Of a stretch of DNA of 64,000 nt, positions 23,110 through 34,459 are shown piece by piece; within the stretch, counting starts at the first letter, position 1, and the number at the start of each line of letters is the position of its first letter. The translations under genes were made by a program, and so were the position numbers. Source of the stretch: Pseudophaeomoniella oleicola (taxonomy: Eukaryota; Ascomycota; Eurotiomycetes; Phaeomoniellales; Phaeomoniellaceae); NCBI GenBank assembly GCA_003868215.1, contig QWDQ01000006.1:620001-684000 (forward strand), read 5' to 3'. Under the pieces are notes generated by a model that saw only the letters and a list, made by a program, of their open reading frames with translations, had not been told where the DNA came from and ran no database searches.

Positions 23110-24665
23110 CCTTGACTTCCACCATGAATCTCAAGATGTGCCAAATGCCAAAGTGAGTTCTAGCTAGCACATGTCGGCAGCTAGACTCACACCCGTCACC
23201 GCACAGATAAGCCTGTCGATAACCTGCGGCAAAGGTAGGCTGTGTGATATTTTCTTGAAGATGTGTGCGCTTGTCTTTTCGCGTTTACAAACGAAGGCAA
23301 AGGCTGTATATCCTAGGCACCCACGGTGCTTAGCCCTTGGGAGTCACTCCTATCGCAGGGCTGGACTAAAAAATAACGTGTGTCCGAAAGTGTGGCGGAC
23401 GTGACGGAAGGTTTGTTCGAAAGTTAAGGCAGATGCTTTGAAAGAAGCAGATCAAACCAAGCAATACGACATAAGCTGATAGAGGGCGAAAAGGCAGAAC
23501 GATAGAGGATGTCGCAAGGTATCGTCGGTCGTGGATCCTCGTCCCGTGGTGCGTTGAGTATCGCAAGTAGTAGACTTGGGATGCAGGCGGATATGTATGG
23601 AATCACTGCTGTCGTATACAGGGGGAATATGAGCGTAGATTGTCAACGTCTGTGAGATGAAGAAAAAAATATGTTCAGGTCAAGTAGTAATCAACAGAAG
23701 GGTTGTTTATCAAGCCTGCATACTAGTACCGCAAATACACTTAACGATGGATTGAGGAGGTGCAAGCAGACACGAGATGGTTGAGGCGCCGAATTAGTGA
23801 ATGAGACCGGTGATCACATAAAGTTGGTCGGAGCAGATTGGATGAAGCCACGCCACTTAACAAAGTAAAGTTAACTTACTGACAATAGAGGGTTGCTTAC
23901 CTATCTTGCCTACCTTACCTAGGTACTATTAAACCCTTGAAGGTGAGCGGGAACCTTTCTTACTTTACTTAGGTACACTACCTATGCAGGCACCCCAGGT
24001 ACCCTAATTGACGGGATATGCTTCACTGTCCTTAACTATAATCCTACGACGTAGTAGAGTTCGGTCAATCTTACCGGTAAGATATAGGGCTTGGGCTCAG
24101 GATCTTCAGTTCTGGGTGGGGAGTCTGGGTGCCTGGGTGTGTGGGTTAGTCAAGCCTTGCCCTGGAAATCATCTCTAGAATCTCAATCTGACTCGCTCAC
24201 TATTAATTAGATCCAATCCTCGTCGGCTGCAGGCGTTCCTCTTCCATTGTTTACCCACTGAGTACAACTCCTGGCCCGGGGATATCCTCAGCGCTGTCGA
24301 AACAGGACGACACTCCATCGCGCCGAGATTACTCTATCTGCATATAGTGACCGAGTTGTTATCAAACAAATCGCAAGCGAGTCAGCTGGTCACTCATCTC
24401 AGTCTCACTGAAACACCATCTTGGAATTTAGTGCCCAACGCTACCCTTGTTTCGCGAATCAGATCTCCGGAAAGGTATATCGATTGCCAGACTTGCCGCA
24501 ACCGCACGAACCGCCCCAGTCGTTCCCACTTCCAATCAGATCTCGTGGCCCGAAAACACGATAGTCCCTCGAGCAGCACCGACTTGTACATTAGCTATCA
24601 TTCGAGGACTTCCGAAGCGCAGTGGAGGACTGCATATGTCACGACTCGCAGTAATGTTATAGACC
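23110..24665. other. Divergent promoter region, about 1.55 kb
   Basis: Lies between the starts of the RING gene (minus) and RRN11 (plus). From 23875 to 24010 it is rich in TACCTTACCTAGGTAC-type motifs. Open frames upstream of 24666 in other frames are not convincing. Confidence 0.55.
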
Positions 24666-25871
24666 ATGTCATCGGCCCTCTTCGCCTTGCCGACATCGAC
24701 GATATCAGCAGCACAGCCAGTAGGAAAATCACCCCGGAAAAGGAAACGCTGGCATGTTCATGGTGATGCTGTTTCTGCAGACAGTTCCGGGATAGAAGGC
24801 GATCAGTCCAGTAATGTTAACCAAGGTTCGGTGGGATCTAGTCGTAGGGGTCCAGTCTTAACACCAGATGAAATTTATCAATACAGGATCGCAGGACAAC
24901 CTTTTGATCAGGAATTGCCAGGCTATCATTTTCCACATTCTTCAGGCGAGAGAGCAGACCGCACAAGGAGTAAGACCCGTCATCTCGCCGCTGAAGATGA
25001 TTTACCTGGAGGTTATGCGGGCACGAAGGAGACACTGCGTCAACAGCATCTCGCAGTAATTACCGCTATTCTTCATCGTTGTATTCTTGAAAGAGACTTT
25101 GAAAGGGCAGGTAGAGCTCTGGGTCTAATACTGCATGACGAGATCCGTGGACATGCCGTCGATATTCGATCTCAAGGAAGATGGGGAATCGGAGCAGAAA
25201 TTTTGATGAGGAAGGGGCAGGATCAGCACTCCCAGGGCGATCAAGTCAGTGAGAGATCGCTGCTCATCACTCGGCCAGGATTTGAATTGGCCAGACGATA
25301 CTATGAGCGGCTCATCATTCAGTATCCATTTCATAAGGCTGCCAGACAAGCTGGAAATGCAGACGAACGCGATTTCAGTCTAGCCCTTATCAATTTGTGG
25401 ATTTATATCGCTCATCAAGACGGCAAGATCATACGAGAGGGTGAAGAAGCTCAGGACGATGATCTCGATGACAACCGCGTGGTCGGTTTGCGAAAAGAAC
25501 TCGCAGAAGCAAGGGACATTGCCCAGCGATTGGATGACATGATGCTATCTCCATTATATTCTCAGCACGCCGACTTCATCAGGCTTAGAGCGATGGTGGC
25601 TTTATGGGTGGCTGATATGTCACGTGAACTAGATTATCTTGAGGAGGACATCGCCAAATATGAGCAACCCATGAATCTGAATGATCGATTGTCTGTTGAG
25701 AGTAGTCTTGCTGACGGCATGTCTGAGATCGAGTTGAATGAGGGACGCAACCACTCCAGAAGACGGCCAGGAACAAATCGCGAGGCAGAGGAATCACAGC
25801 GGAAGGCCGACGAACTTCTCAATATTTTGGAAGCCCGTCTCGAAATTTCAGATGACAGCGATGATGGATGA
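24666..25871 (+). CDS. RRN11: RNA polymerase I initiation factor Rrn11-like
   Basis: Single exon, 401 residues. After a disordered start with KSPRKRKR, the conserved block runs from about residue 55: DEIYQYRIAGQPFDQELPG, then RQQHLAVITAILHRCILERD and FERAGRALGLILHDE, then RWGIGAEIL and ARRYYERLIIQYPFHKAA. This helical, TPR-like pattern is that of the RNA polymerase I core-factor subunit Rrn11, which with Rrn6 and Rrn7 recruits Pol I to rDNA promoters. The end is acidic and polar (EISDDSDDG). The ATG at 24666 is the first after a stop in frame and sits in an A/G-rich context. Confidence 0.83.
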   Translation: MSSALFALPTSTISAAQPVGKSPRKRKRWHVHGDAVSADSSGIEGDQSSNVNQGSVGSSRRGPVLTPDEIYQYRIAGQPFDQELPGYHFPHSSGERADRTRSKTRHLAAEDDLPGGYAGTKETLRQQHLAVITAILHRCILERDFERAGRALGLILHDEIRGHAVDIRSQGRWGIGAEILMRKGQDQHSQGDQVSERSLLITRPGFELARRYYERLIIQYPFHKAARQAGNADERDFSLALINLWIYIAHQDGKIIREGEEAQDDDLDDNRVVGLRKELAEARDIAQRLDDMMLSPLYSQHADFIRLRAMVALWVADMSRELDYLEEDIAKYEQPMNLNDRLSVESSLADGMSEIELNEGRNHSRRRPGTNREAEESQRKADELLNILEARLEISDDSDDG

Positions 25872-27596
25872 ACAGATGATCAAGTCAGATTCGTTGAACA
25901 TGCCTTGAAAAGTGAGAGATCTGCTTCATTGCTCTGACAACTAGATGAAATGTACACACATGTTTGGCGGCAACTTATTGCAGCGCTCGTCAACGCGTCA
26001 GATCCCTGGGCACTGGTCTCAGACGGCGTTACTGGAACCTCCGGCATCGCTAGCAGGACGTTCGCAATAGGTAAAGACCTAGAAGGCTGCCTCCTCGGTG
26101 TCTTGGTCGGCAATTTTGGTGGAAGTGACATCTTGCACTACCATGATTGTCAGCTGACCAAGATGTCTGTTATCAAGGCCTCGAGTATACGGTGGACACA
26201 CAGAACCGTTGAACCGGGTCGAAATCTGTAGGAACATGTCCTGAGAGGTCTATACGGACAGCTCATTTCTCCATTTGATGAGAGTCAATTGGAAATCATT
26301 AGAATTACTGCTTGATGAGTGACCAGAAGGCAGAACCGAAGACAGAACCGAAGACAGAACCGGCGGCTTGCCCTGTCCATGGTATTGCTGTTATTGAAGA
26401 CCAGTAAAATACCAATCCTTTATCTCTTCCTCTCGCTCGGATGATCCAGCATCATCCAGCCAGACCACCCAAGCCAGTCGAATTCCCGACGACAACAACA
26501 AATCAAAATCCAGGCTGCAAAACTGATTCAACCTCCTACAAAGATCACCATGAAGCATGTGGTCGGTCCATACTTTCAGTAGTAGCCACTACAATGCCAA
26601 CCATATCGGAGAAACACGGCGATTTGGTCCAGGGTATCTCTCTTTCCAAGGTATATATATACCCACCCACCTGTCCGGCTACCTTACATTCAAGTACCGA
26701 AGTATCAGAAAATAAGTGATAGTAGGTAGTCACGATGTATACCAACCTATCTCGACATATGATACCCCTCCTGTATCTGCATGTGATTGACCTACGTCGC
26801 CATCCCTATCCCTATCCCTATCCCTATCATCTTCAAATCGAACCCAATACACTCCCTCTATTCCCATCTATCGTAGTTAGAAACACTCTCCAAGGCCCGT
26901 CGTCCATCCATGTTTAATATCTCCAGTTTCAACCCCCTTCCTCACCCTTTGTCATGAATACCTGAATAACTTGCAGCGACAAACTATAAATTCCCTGCTA
27001 TGTAGAATACATAATTAATACCTTACACCCCCAGGTTATACTATGTATTTATATGCTTGTGCAGGTTCGTCGACTTGAATGACTGACTATCTGACGTCAA
27101 CTCCCTCCCCTCAAAAATCCAACAAAAGTAGTCTAAAAGAACAAGACGGACCAAAAAAACCCCGAAACTTCATCAATGGAATTTGCTGCAGGCAGTCTTG
27201 AATATAAAAAAAAAAGCGTTTCATTAAATAAGTTATTGTATTTTGTGGTCAGGGGTCTTGAGGTTGATATGGCATCATACATGGGGTAATTAACGGAGAT
27301 GATGAGGAGATGTTGATATCATAGTTACAATAATTACCTTGTACAGAAGCTAGAGCTAAAGCTACCAAGGACGGGAGTGTGGTGGTAAGGTAGCTACATC
27401 ATACCCTGCAGTAACATATGAAAAGACCTGCTTTAAGATCTTGTTGTCTTGATCTTGCTTTTGTTCTTCCTCCTTCTTTATTTTTCTGACATTTCAAATC
27501 CGAGGAATAAGAAATAATTCATTTGGCGAGAAGGAAATAGTGCCTATTCATAATCTGTATACACGCTACCTAGTCAACCTATCACGCACCCAAACC

Positions 27597-27640
<44 letters not shown>

Positions 27641-27646
27641 GAAAAC
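25872..27646. other. Intergenic region with microsatellites, about 1.8 kb
   Basis: Between RRN11 and the small LEA-like gene. It holds three 12-bp units of AGACAGAACCGA type near 26328-26360, four TCCCTA units at 26803-26828, an A-run at 27207, and a long (CT)n-(CA)n tract at 27600-27640 ending seven bases before the next ATG. Two overlapping frames of 83-93 codons at 25880-26231 are unsupported. Confidence 0.55.
27600..27640. repeat. (CT)n-(CA)n tract in 5' leader
   Basis: About 14 CT units run directly into about 6 CA units, six bases before the ATG of the small gene at 27647. CT-rich tracts close to start sites are common in strongly expressed fungal genes; here it is likely 5' UTR. Confidence 0.85.
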
Positions 27647-28020
27647 ATGTCTTCAGAAGATAAGGGTGGTACGTCCTCCATCATCTCAGCGATCTCCCTA
27701 GCTCCTATTCCTACCCCCGCTCCTCACAGCATCACTAACGAACCGCTCTTGCAGTTCTCGGCAACGCTGCCTCTACCGTCGGAGGCACCGCCGGCAACCT
27801 GACTTCCACCGTTGGCGACACAGTTGGCTCCGCCGGCAAGGGGCTCGGCGATACCGTTTCTGGAGCGACCCAGGGCGTCGGCGATACGACTAAGAGCGTT
27901 GGTGGTGCCGTCGGAAATGTGACGAATGCGTCCGAGGCGAAGGGGGAGACGGCTGGGTCGGAGGCCAAGGCCAAGGCTGGTGGGGTCAGTCATGACGCGA
28001 GCAATCCTCTCGGGTTGTAA
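27647..28020 (+). CDS. Small LEA-like protein of 11-residue repeats
   Basis: Two exons: 27647-27668 (seven codons plus one base) and 27755-28020; 95 residues. The frame closes with GT...AG and the second exon runs without a stop for 88 codons. It begins MSSEDKG and then shows at least five tandem units of 11 residues, for example LTSTVGDTVGS and AGKGLGDTVSG, with a hydrophobic residue-Gly pair at positions 5-6, D/N/G at 7 and mostly Thr at 8. A Lys/Ala/Glu-rich end (EAKAKAGG) follows. Eleven-residue periodicity is the hallmark of group-3 late-embryogenesis-abundant proteins, which are disordered when wet and protect against drying; similar Gly/Thr-Val-Gly repeat proteins occur in many moulds. 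No Cys or Trp. Function is inference. Confidence 0.75.
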
Positions 28021-28326
28021 GGTGAAGGGATGAAATGTTTGGATGGGTCAGAGATGTTCGGATAGTGCACCATATTATGTTCCTCAAAAGCATGTCTTGT
28101 GCCGTCTTGTGGATGAGCGCTGGGCCCTCGAAGCCCTTGGACATTCAGTATGACCGATGAACAACATGTATATTTTGGCCACCAGATATCAATCGGGAAT
28201 TGTATGTAAAATTTGTGAAATCCAGAATGCGCCTGTTGCGCAATCCGCGAAGGGTATCTTCTTTTCCCAGCCCGTGGACGCCGTGTGAAATGTGCATCAT
28301 ACTGTTTTTACACGTCGAAGGACTTT

Positions 28327-29498
28327 TCAGAACCAGAGCTTAATCAGTTCTTCGCTGACTGCGCTTGGTGTCAAAACACCGCTCTCTGTGATTAATGCCG
28401 ATATCAGATTCGGTGGTGTAAAGTCCACAGCGTCCGACTGATCTAGTATTGGCTCTGCCGCTGGAGATGCGCTGGCCTGCTCCGTACTTGAGACGTTGTC
28501 AAAGTAATCCATCCTTTCTTGAATCTGTGGAGTTTTCACTGGTCCTCCCTGAGTTGATGCCTCCTCGTCTTGCGGCACAGGCGTCTCGCTATCGTCCGTC
28601 TGGAAATCGATGATTTTCTGCTCGATGTCGAGATCATACTGGCCCAGTGGATACAATCTGACAAACTTGTAGCTCTCTGCTACCACATAGAAAGGCTTCT
28701 GCATGGCCTTGGCGATGAGACCGATTTGGTATGTCCCTAATCTGGATATGATACCACCGTTTTCAACAACACCTTCTGCCCCCACGATTACCATATCAGC
28801 CTTCCCAATAGCATAGGCTACTCCTGACTCGGGAATTGTTGCTACCGGTACACCCTTCTTGCGTAAAGCCTGGACCGTCGCAAGGCCTTCCGTGGACTCT
28901 GTAGGCGAGGACGGCAAAACGTACATGACCCGGAAACGGATATTGGATTGCTTCCCACGCTGTTCATTTGCAGCCCGTTGCAAAAGAGCGCTGACTACTC
29001 TACTGCCTCCGTTCGTCAAGACTGTACTGCCATCACTCACGAATTCACGACCGTAGTTGGCGATCTTGTCCCTTGCAGCCTTCGCGCGCTTCACAAATAG
29101 TCTCGAGTTCGACAAAAGATGCTGTCTGAGAAGATTGAAATCTCCTGCAGGACCGAGTTGTCCCGGCCGCTGCAGAGTTGTTACCAGATACCGCTGGAAC
29201 AGGTCTGTGCCCGCTGAAAGTGAGATGGGATTTGGGATCGAGCGCCGTAAGCGCGAAGAGGCTGTCGCTAATGTGTCAAGAGTTTCTGAGATAGTGGTTG
29301 AAGGAGAGGTAGTGAGGAGATGTACGAGAGCTTCGATAGCGGCCACGGGCATAGTTAGATCGGGGTCTGAGGTGAGAAGGTCCTTGTACGTCTGTACAAT
29401 GCTGCGGGCCATTAGTCTTTGGACATGCGCATGTGAAGTTCTACCTACTCGAATGACAGGCCATCGTTGGCAGATTGCGGTATGCCTGTTGTCGCCAT
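28327..29498 (-). CDS. GCN3: Translation initiation factor eIF2B subunit alpha
   Basis: Two exons on the minus strand: 29449-29498 and 28327-29401, separated by a 47-nt intron; 374 residues. The spliced N-terminus ends exon 1 with GLSFD and continues IVQTYKDLLTSDPDLTM, the family's usual start. Downstream are the N-terminal helical bundle (SAGTDLFQRYLVTTL) and the Rossmann-like regulatory domain with VLTNGGSRVV, GVPVATIPESGVAY, VGAEGVVENGGI and KPFYVVAESYKFVRLYP. eIF2B exchanges GDP for GTP on eIF2; the alpha subunit senses phosphorylated eIF2 and is central to the Gcn4/CpcA response. The insert near residues 290-345 (PVPQDEEAS onward) is polar and probably a loop. Confidence 0.95.
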
Positions 29499-31750
29499 TC
29501 TTCCGAGCGGAGGATGTCCAGGAAGAGGGGGAGGAGTTGTAGAGATACCAACAAGCGGCGTCAGAGGGGATTCTGGCATATGTCAAATGTCAAAGTCAGT
29601 TTCTGCAGATCAGTAATAATTTTTGGTACAATATGCGGGAGCATTGTCTCAGCGAAACTAATGCGGGACCACGACTGTAGAAAAGATATTAGATGTGAAA
29701 AGAATTACAAGGCTTACCTGATTGTGACATGACGATTGAACGGTACAGGATATGATATGTGTTTGGGGATTCACGTTACATGCATCCTCTGCATTGAGTC
29801 AGAGATAATCATCGTTTGGGAACTTGTGACTGGAAACGCAGTGACCATCATCGAAGCTCTGAATTGCCCCGTCAATGCCTTGCTCGTCCCGCAACGCCTT
29901 TGCCTGATGGCCGAACATGCATCGCTTTTCCCAATTGAAAGTCTGGGGACATGCCCTGCAATATGTAAAAGCAGTGAGTGAAAGCAACATGCAAAGCTGC
30001 TCGTCCAGACTATTGGATTGGGACTCTAGTTCCATTCTATCAGATGTTGATCTCTACCAAAAACCATGTGTATCACCAATGCAATGTTGCAAATCCAAAC
30101 ACTATGTTAATGAATTCCGATTCTGATATAGTGTCATCTGGACTATCGCAGTCTCTTTTCTGGTTCAGATGAGTCTATCTCATGCTCGATAAGTGGCTTC
30201 TCCTTTCGTTGTTTCCAAGCCTTATGTCGCAAAGCCTCTACGGACAGAGGAACTCCCAGCGTTTCGCTATACGGTCAATCATGTAGTATTAGGGGCTTAA
30301 CATAATAGATTCATATTCTATAGCCGTTGATAGCGGTCTCGTAACCCACGATGCTAAGCCTTGGAGACCGTTATGTTGATAGTATGTCTGCCAACTACAG
30401 TCATGCACTAGCACTGGCGCTGGCACTGAAGAAGTCTGGTTGGATAACAAGATGGCCAGCAGAGAATGTCGCCGACAGTCACAATTCCAATCCCTTATCT
30501 TCTCAAACTGGGGATTGCTCCCATGGACCTCGTGCGATATGTTACACAGCAAAATTGGCTCAATAGTCTCACTGTGTGACAAGCTTACTTCTTTCTGCTG
30601 TGCCCAAAAGAGATGCATAGAGAGCACAAAGACGAAAGAAACACCAAGTGCCAACTACAAGGGCATGCGTGAATGTGCATCTGAAGTATGGGGTTCGGCG
30701 AGTTCATCTCCATGCTATACACCAGTACAGCAAGATCAAACCCAAAAAGAGCTGTAGCAATAGGTTCCGCAAAAAGTAACCTAGATGGAGGCAATGCCTC
30801 CGGACAAGGACCGCATATACATTGCTCTCTATGCTCGTGCCAGTAAACCGAGGATGCCTGGAAGAGAGGACACGTGAGCCGACGAATTTGACGTGCTTAA
30901 TAGAGACTGATGGCCAGCCTTGTAGATACCCTACGACGGCAAGGGGCTCTCTGATGCAAGCCAGATTCCCACATAGGACTTGTTGGAGAGACAGGAAAGC
31001 ATTGCTTAATGACACACCACAGAGGCTGCTCGAGTCAATGCATATACCTCATGTTTTTACATCCAACATGGAAGCACCTGTGATGAATGCACCCACACTC
31101 TACTTGTCTTCTCGATCATGGCACTTCACTTTCCATTCCACGCAAGGACGAGATACGTGTTGAGGCGCCTTAGCACATCCAGGGCGACAATAACAGCATG
31201 AGTTGGTCCCGCATCAAACCGACATCTGCCATCAGCAGCTTGGTTCCAGTGCTCATCCGAAGAGGTCCGCTGACGGACACGTTTAGTCGTGAATCCAGGA
31301 CATGATGACGGAGGATATAACGCGATAAACACGTTCCTCAAGAAGACCAGGCATAACTTGTTCCATTGTATATTTCGACTCTGATATGTTGTAGATGCTC
31401 TCTTCCCCCCCCCCTTCGCATATTATCTCTTCTCTATCCTCCCTAGGAGTATACCACAGTAGAAATATCACCGAGAGGAAGGTTCGGTTTAAGTGTAAAT
31501 TGGTGAGGTTATTGAAAGTGTTGCAAGAGTCAATTATTATGATAACAGCAATTAATTACCCCGGACCCTGAAAACATTACAGTAACCAAAAAAGTACGCT
31601 AAACGGTATTCGGATTATTGTTTACCTTATCATCTTGTCGCAAAAGGTTCCAAACAGACTTAACAAATTAAAACATCATAAAGCAGGTGCCTTCTTCATC
31701 AGGTACATTTGCGATCGCAATAACCTATTATCAAGAAGTCAAGTTCAAAG
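29499..31750. other. Intergenic region, about 2.25 kb, between divergent genes
   Basis: Between eIF2B-alpha (minus) and Nuf2 (plus). Many frames of 60-120 codons occur on both strands but none shows a domain or splices into a longer frame. No repeat or mobile element was recognised. A C-run with flanking pyrimidines lies near 31405. Confidence 0.5.
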
Positions 31751-33311
31751 ATGGATTACAACTATGGAAGAATGAGTCAACAGTTCAGAGCTACCACGCA
31801 GCAACAGCAGCAGCGAACTACGACTAAAAAGAAGGAAGATGATCCGGATGCATTTATGCGCTTGGTATGTTATTTCGACGAAAGAGAAAAAGGGCTTCGT
31901 CTTTACTAACAACGTATAAAGTCGGATAAAGAGATTGCAGGATGTATCAGCGATATTGGTGTACCCTTCACGCCAGCAGACCTCCAGAAGCCCAACCCGC
32001 AACATATCCAGATGGTCTTTGAGTGGGTTGCCGAACTCCTCATGAATGCGACTCGAGAATCCATTGACCCTGCGATGCGTGCGGCAGCAGAGGATGTGTG
32101 TGGTGATTATTCCGAAGTGGTGCCAATGGAAACAAGAAATCTGATGGGCTTCTTCGCTACCTTGAGGAGATTGCTCGTGGAGGTAATTGATTATTTACGA
32201 CCGTACTATATCATACGCTGACATTTCGCCAGTGCGGTATACATGATTTTTCCTTCTCAGATCTCGTCAGGCCAACACACGAGCGGCTCGTCAAGATATT
32301 CTCATATGTCATCAACTTCGTGCGATTCCGAGAGTCACAGACCAGCATCATCGATGAACACTTCAACAAAGCCGAAGTCACCAAGAATCGCATCGAGACC
32401 TTGTACAGTGAGAATGCGGAGATCGAAAGAAGGCTCGAGGAGATGAAGAGAAATCGTAAGGCGCTGGAGTCTCAAGTCAAGGAAAAGATGAGACGAAATG
32501 AGGAATCTAAAGCGAGACTCCTCGAGCTACGAAAGGGACAAGAGAGGGTTGCAGAGCAGCTGGAACGTGCGAGAGCAGAGAAGGCGCAGAAACAGAGCAT
32601 ACTCGAGGAACGCACCGAGAAACTCGTTAGGAGTCGACAGGAGAGCGAAAAGCTACGACCTTACGTTCTCCAAAGCCCTGCCGCGCTACAGGATGCTCTA
32701 ACGGAATTATCTGATAATCTAGTAAGAGACAAGGCTCATATTGATGCGCTGGAAAGACGAGCTAGGGGCCTGCAAATGTCATCCGATTCGTTCACGGTTG
32801 TCAGCAATGATGTTCAAGGCTGCATCAAAGTACTCGAAGAAATCGCGGTGGAGTTGCAGAAAGAGGAAGAGGAAGATTCAAGAGCTGCTAAAAACCGAGA
32901 CGCTTTAGCTGAACGAGGCAACAATGTTCGCGAAGTCGAACAAACAGAGAAGCTTCTGCAACGGCAATTGGCCAGATGGAATGAGAGAACGGAGGATCTG
33001 CGGAAGAAGAGTCAGGAGAAAGCTCAATCTGCACAAGACCGTATGGATGAATTAAGGATGACCCAGAAGCAGCTTCGGGAGGAGAGAGCAGATAAGAACC
33101 GAGATACGGAGAGACGCCGGGTCAGGATTGAACAGACAGAGAAAAAGGTATTTGCTTGGAGTTTCCTGGTTGATATACATAAGCTAACTGTCTCCAGATG
33201 GCCGACATGAAAGAGAACATCGAAAACGAAATCCATGCGGCTCACAACGAGTATTCCAAGCTTGAATCGCATATCAAGCTGTACGTCACGGAGATGGAAC
33301 AGTGCATTTGA
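31751..33311 (+). CDS. NUF2: Kinetochore protein Nuf2
   Basis: Four exons: 31751-31864, 31922-32182, 32233-33147, 33198-33311, all in phase 0; 467 residues. After a Gln-rich start the calponin-homology-like head runs to about residue 165, with [33 protein letters not shown] and [19 protein letters not shown], all standard for Nuf2. The remainder is an almost unbroken coiled coil rich in Glu, Arg and Lys. Nuf2 pairs with Ndc80 in the Ndc80 complex, linking kinetochores to spindle microtubules. Length matches yeast Nuf2. Its 3' end converges on the next gene with only 84 bases between stops. Confidence 0.95.
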
Positions 33312-33395
33312 TTTCAATGCATGGTAGATCGAGAGGCATTCGGCGTTGGGAACTTGTAACGACAAAGATACCACACAGGCGTCTAGGCGTTAACA

Positions 33396-34151
33396 TTATA
33401 GTGAATTTGTTTCGTTGACGGGTTCTATCCTTTCAGGCCTCGAGAGATCCTCATCAGTGCTTTCAACGTTCTTGAATATGAACCATCTTTTAGCCACTCT
33501 TTTCACTGGTATTGCTCTTTTAGCCCATTGACCACCCTCTCCAGCCAACTTGACGGACCCGCTGAGAAGGGGTATGGGAGTATCCCATAGTTTCAAGCCC
33601 CTGTTCGAGCCATCTGGATCATGTGCATCTTGGCATTCATTGAGTATTAGATCCATGTCGTTGCGAGCTGCGGATCCTACCAGTAAAGCAAAAGTCTTAG
33701 AGAGTCCCTGCGCAGAGAATTCGGTGCTACCGGTATGCAGAGCAACCGAATCCAGGACCGCTAGAATGTGCTTCTCCGAGGGTGTGGCTGGTATATGAAG
33801 CGCAGAGCTCAAGAAAGCACGCAAAATCCCTAGCTTAGGACAGAAGACAAGTCTGATATGCTTAGACCGGGCGACCATTTGAAGCGTGACTGATAAAAGA
33901 GCATGGCGTTTCAGCGGCCCGGGGTACTCTTCAACCTCAAAATCACTGCCCGTCTCACCATGATCCGTCCGATTGATTTCTGACAGAGTGATTGCAGTGC
34001 TGACCTGTGAAAGGAACTCATGTCGATCGTGGCAGACGACCAGCGTGATAGGTTGCAAGTCTGAATGGATCAAGTGCTGCAGGAAGTCGGAAACCAGTTG
34101 AAAATTGAAAACAGTAGGACACATCTGTTCCCTGGCTCTCCCATAATGCAC
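33396..34151 (-). CDS. Unrecognised fungal protein, about 250 residues
   Basis: Single open frame of 251 residues; the ATG at 34124 (MCPTVFNFQLV) would give 242 and may be the real start. It has features of a folded alpha/beta protein: alternating hydrophobic strands (ITLVVCHDRHEFLSQV, IRLVFCPKLGILRAFL), then LAVLDSVALHTGSTEFSAQ, then GLSKTFALLVGSAA and a C-terminal RVAKRWFIFK. There is no Walker A loop. The strand-helix order recalls P-loop-less RecA-like folds, but that is only a guess. I recall similar FSAQGLS(K/R)TFA proteins in other moulds without a name. It faces the AP-3 beta gene, with about 310 bases between starts, and its 3' end converges on Nuf2. Confidence 0.72.
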   Translation of the reverse strand: MHYGRAREQMCPTVFNFQLVSDFLQHLIHSDLQPITLVVCHDRHEFLSQVSTAITLSEINRTDHGETGSDFEVEEYPGPLKRHALLSVTLQMVARSKHIRLVFCPKLGILRAFLSSALHIPATPSEKHILAVLDSVALHTGSTEFSAQGLSKTFALLVGSAARNDMDLILNECQDAHDPDGSNRGLKLWDTPIPLLSGSVKLAGEGGQWAKRAIPVKRVAKRWFIFKNVESTDEDLSRPERIEPVNETNSL

Positions 34152-34459
34152 CGATGTGGTCGTTAATGTGATGCCCCCAAAGAATTAATCGCTTTCTCCA
34201 TGTTCTATGAATGAGGTACTTTTATGATAGAAGATCATGGCCGAATTCACTTGCTTCCTGTATGACGCGCTCGATGTGGGATGGTGGGAGGAGTTACTGT
34301 AGGTCCCGTCGGTGATATCCTAATTACATTAAATTAATTACTATGGTAATATATGGTACAGTAATTCATAGGGATTCGCTTTCCCAGATCCTACAACGGC
34401 GTGCCCATTTCTGCATTTGGGCGAACCAAACAAGGAGAGGAGGTTGAAGCGCTGAAAAG
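34152..34459. promoter_or_regulatory. Divergent promoter between the unrecognised gene and AP-3 beta
   Basis: About 308 bases between two opposed start codons. It includes an AT-rich core near 34320-34370 (TTAATTAATTACTATGG region). Both promoters must lie here or overlap the leaders. Confidence 0.6.

Noticed and set aside
25880-26231. Overlapping 83- and 93-codon frames on opposite strands after RRN11
   Set aside because: Both are short, neither shows a known motif, and they exclude each other.
26803-26828. TCCCTA repeats resembling telomere sequence
   Set aside because: The unit TCCCTA is not the usual fungal TTAGGG/CCCTAA in uninterrupted form, is only four copies and lies inside a gene-rich region.
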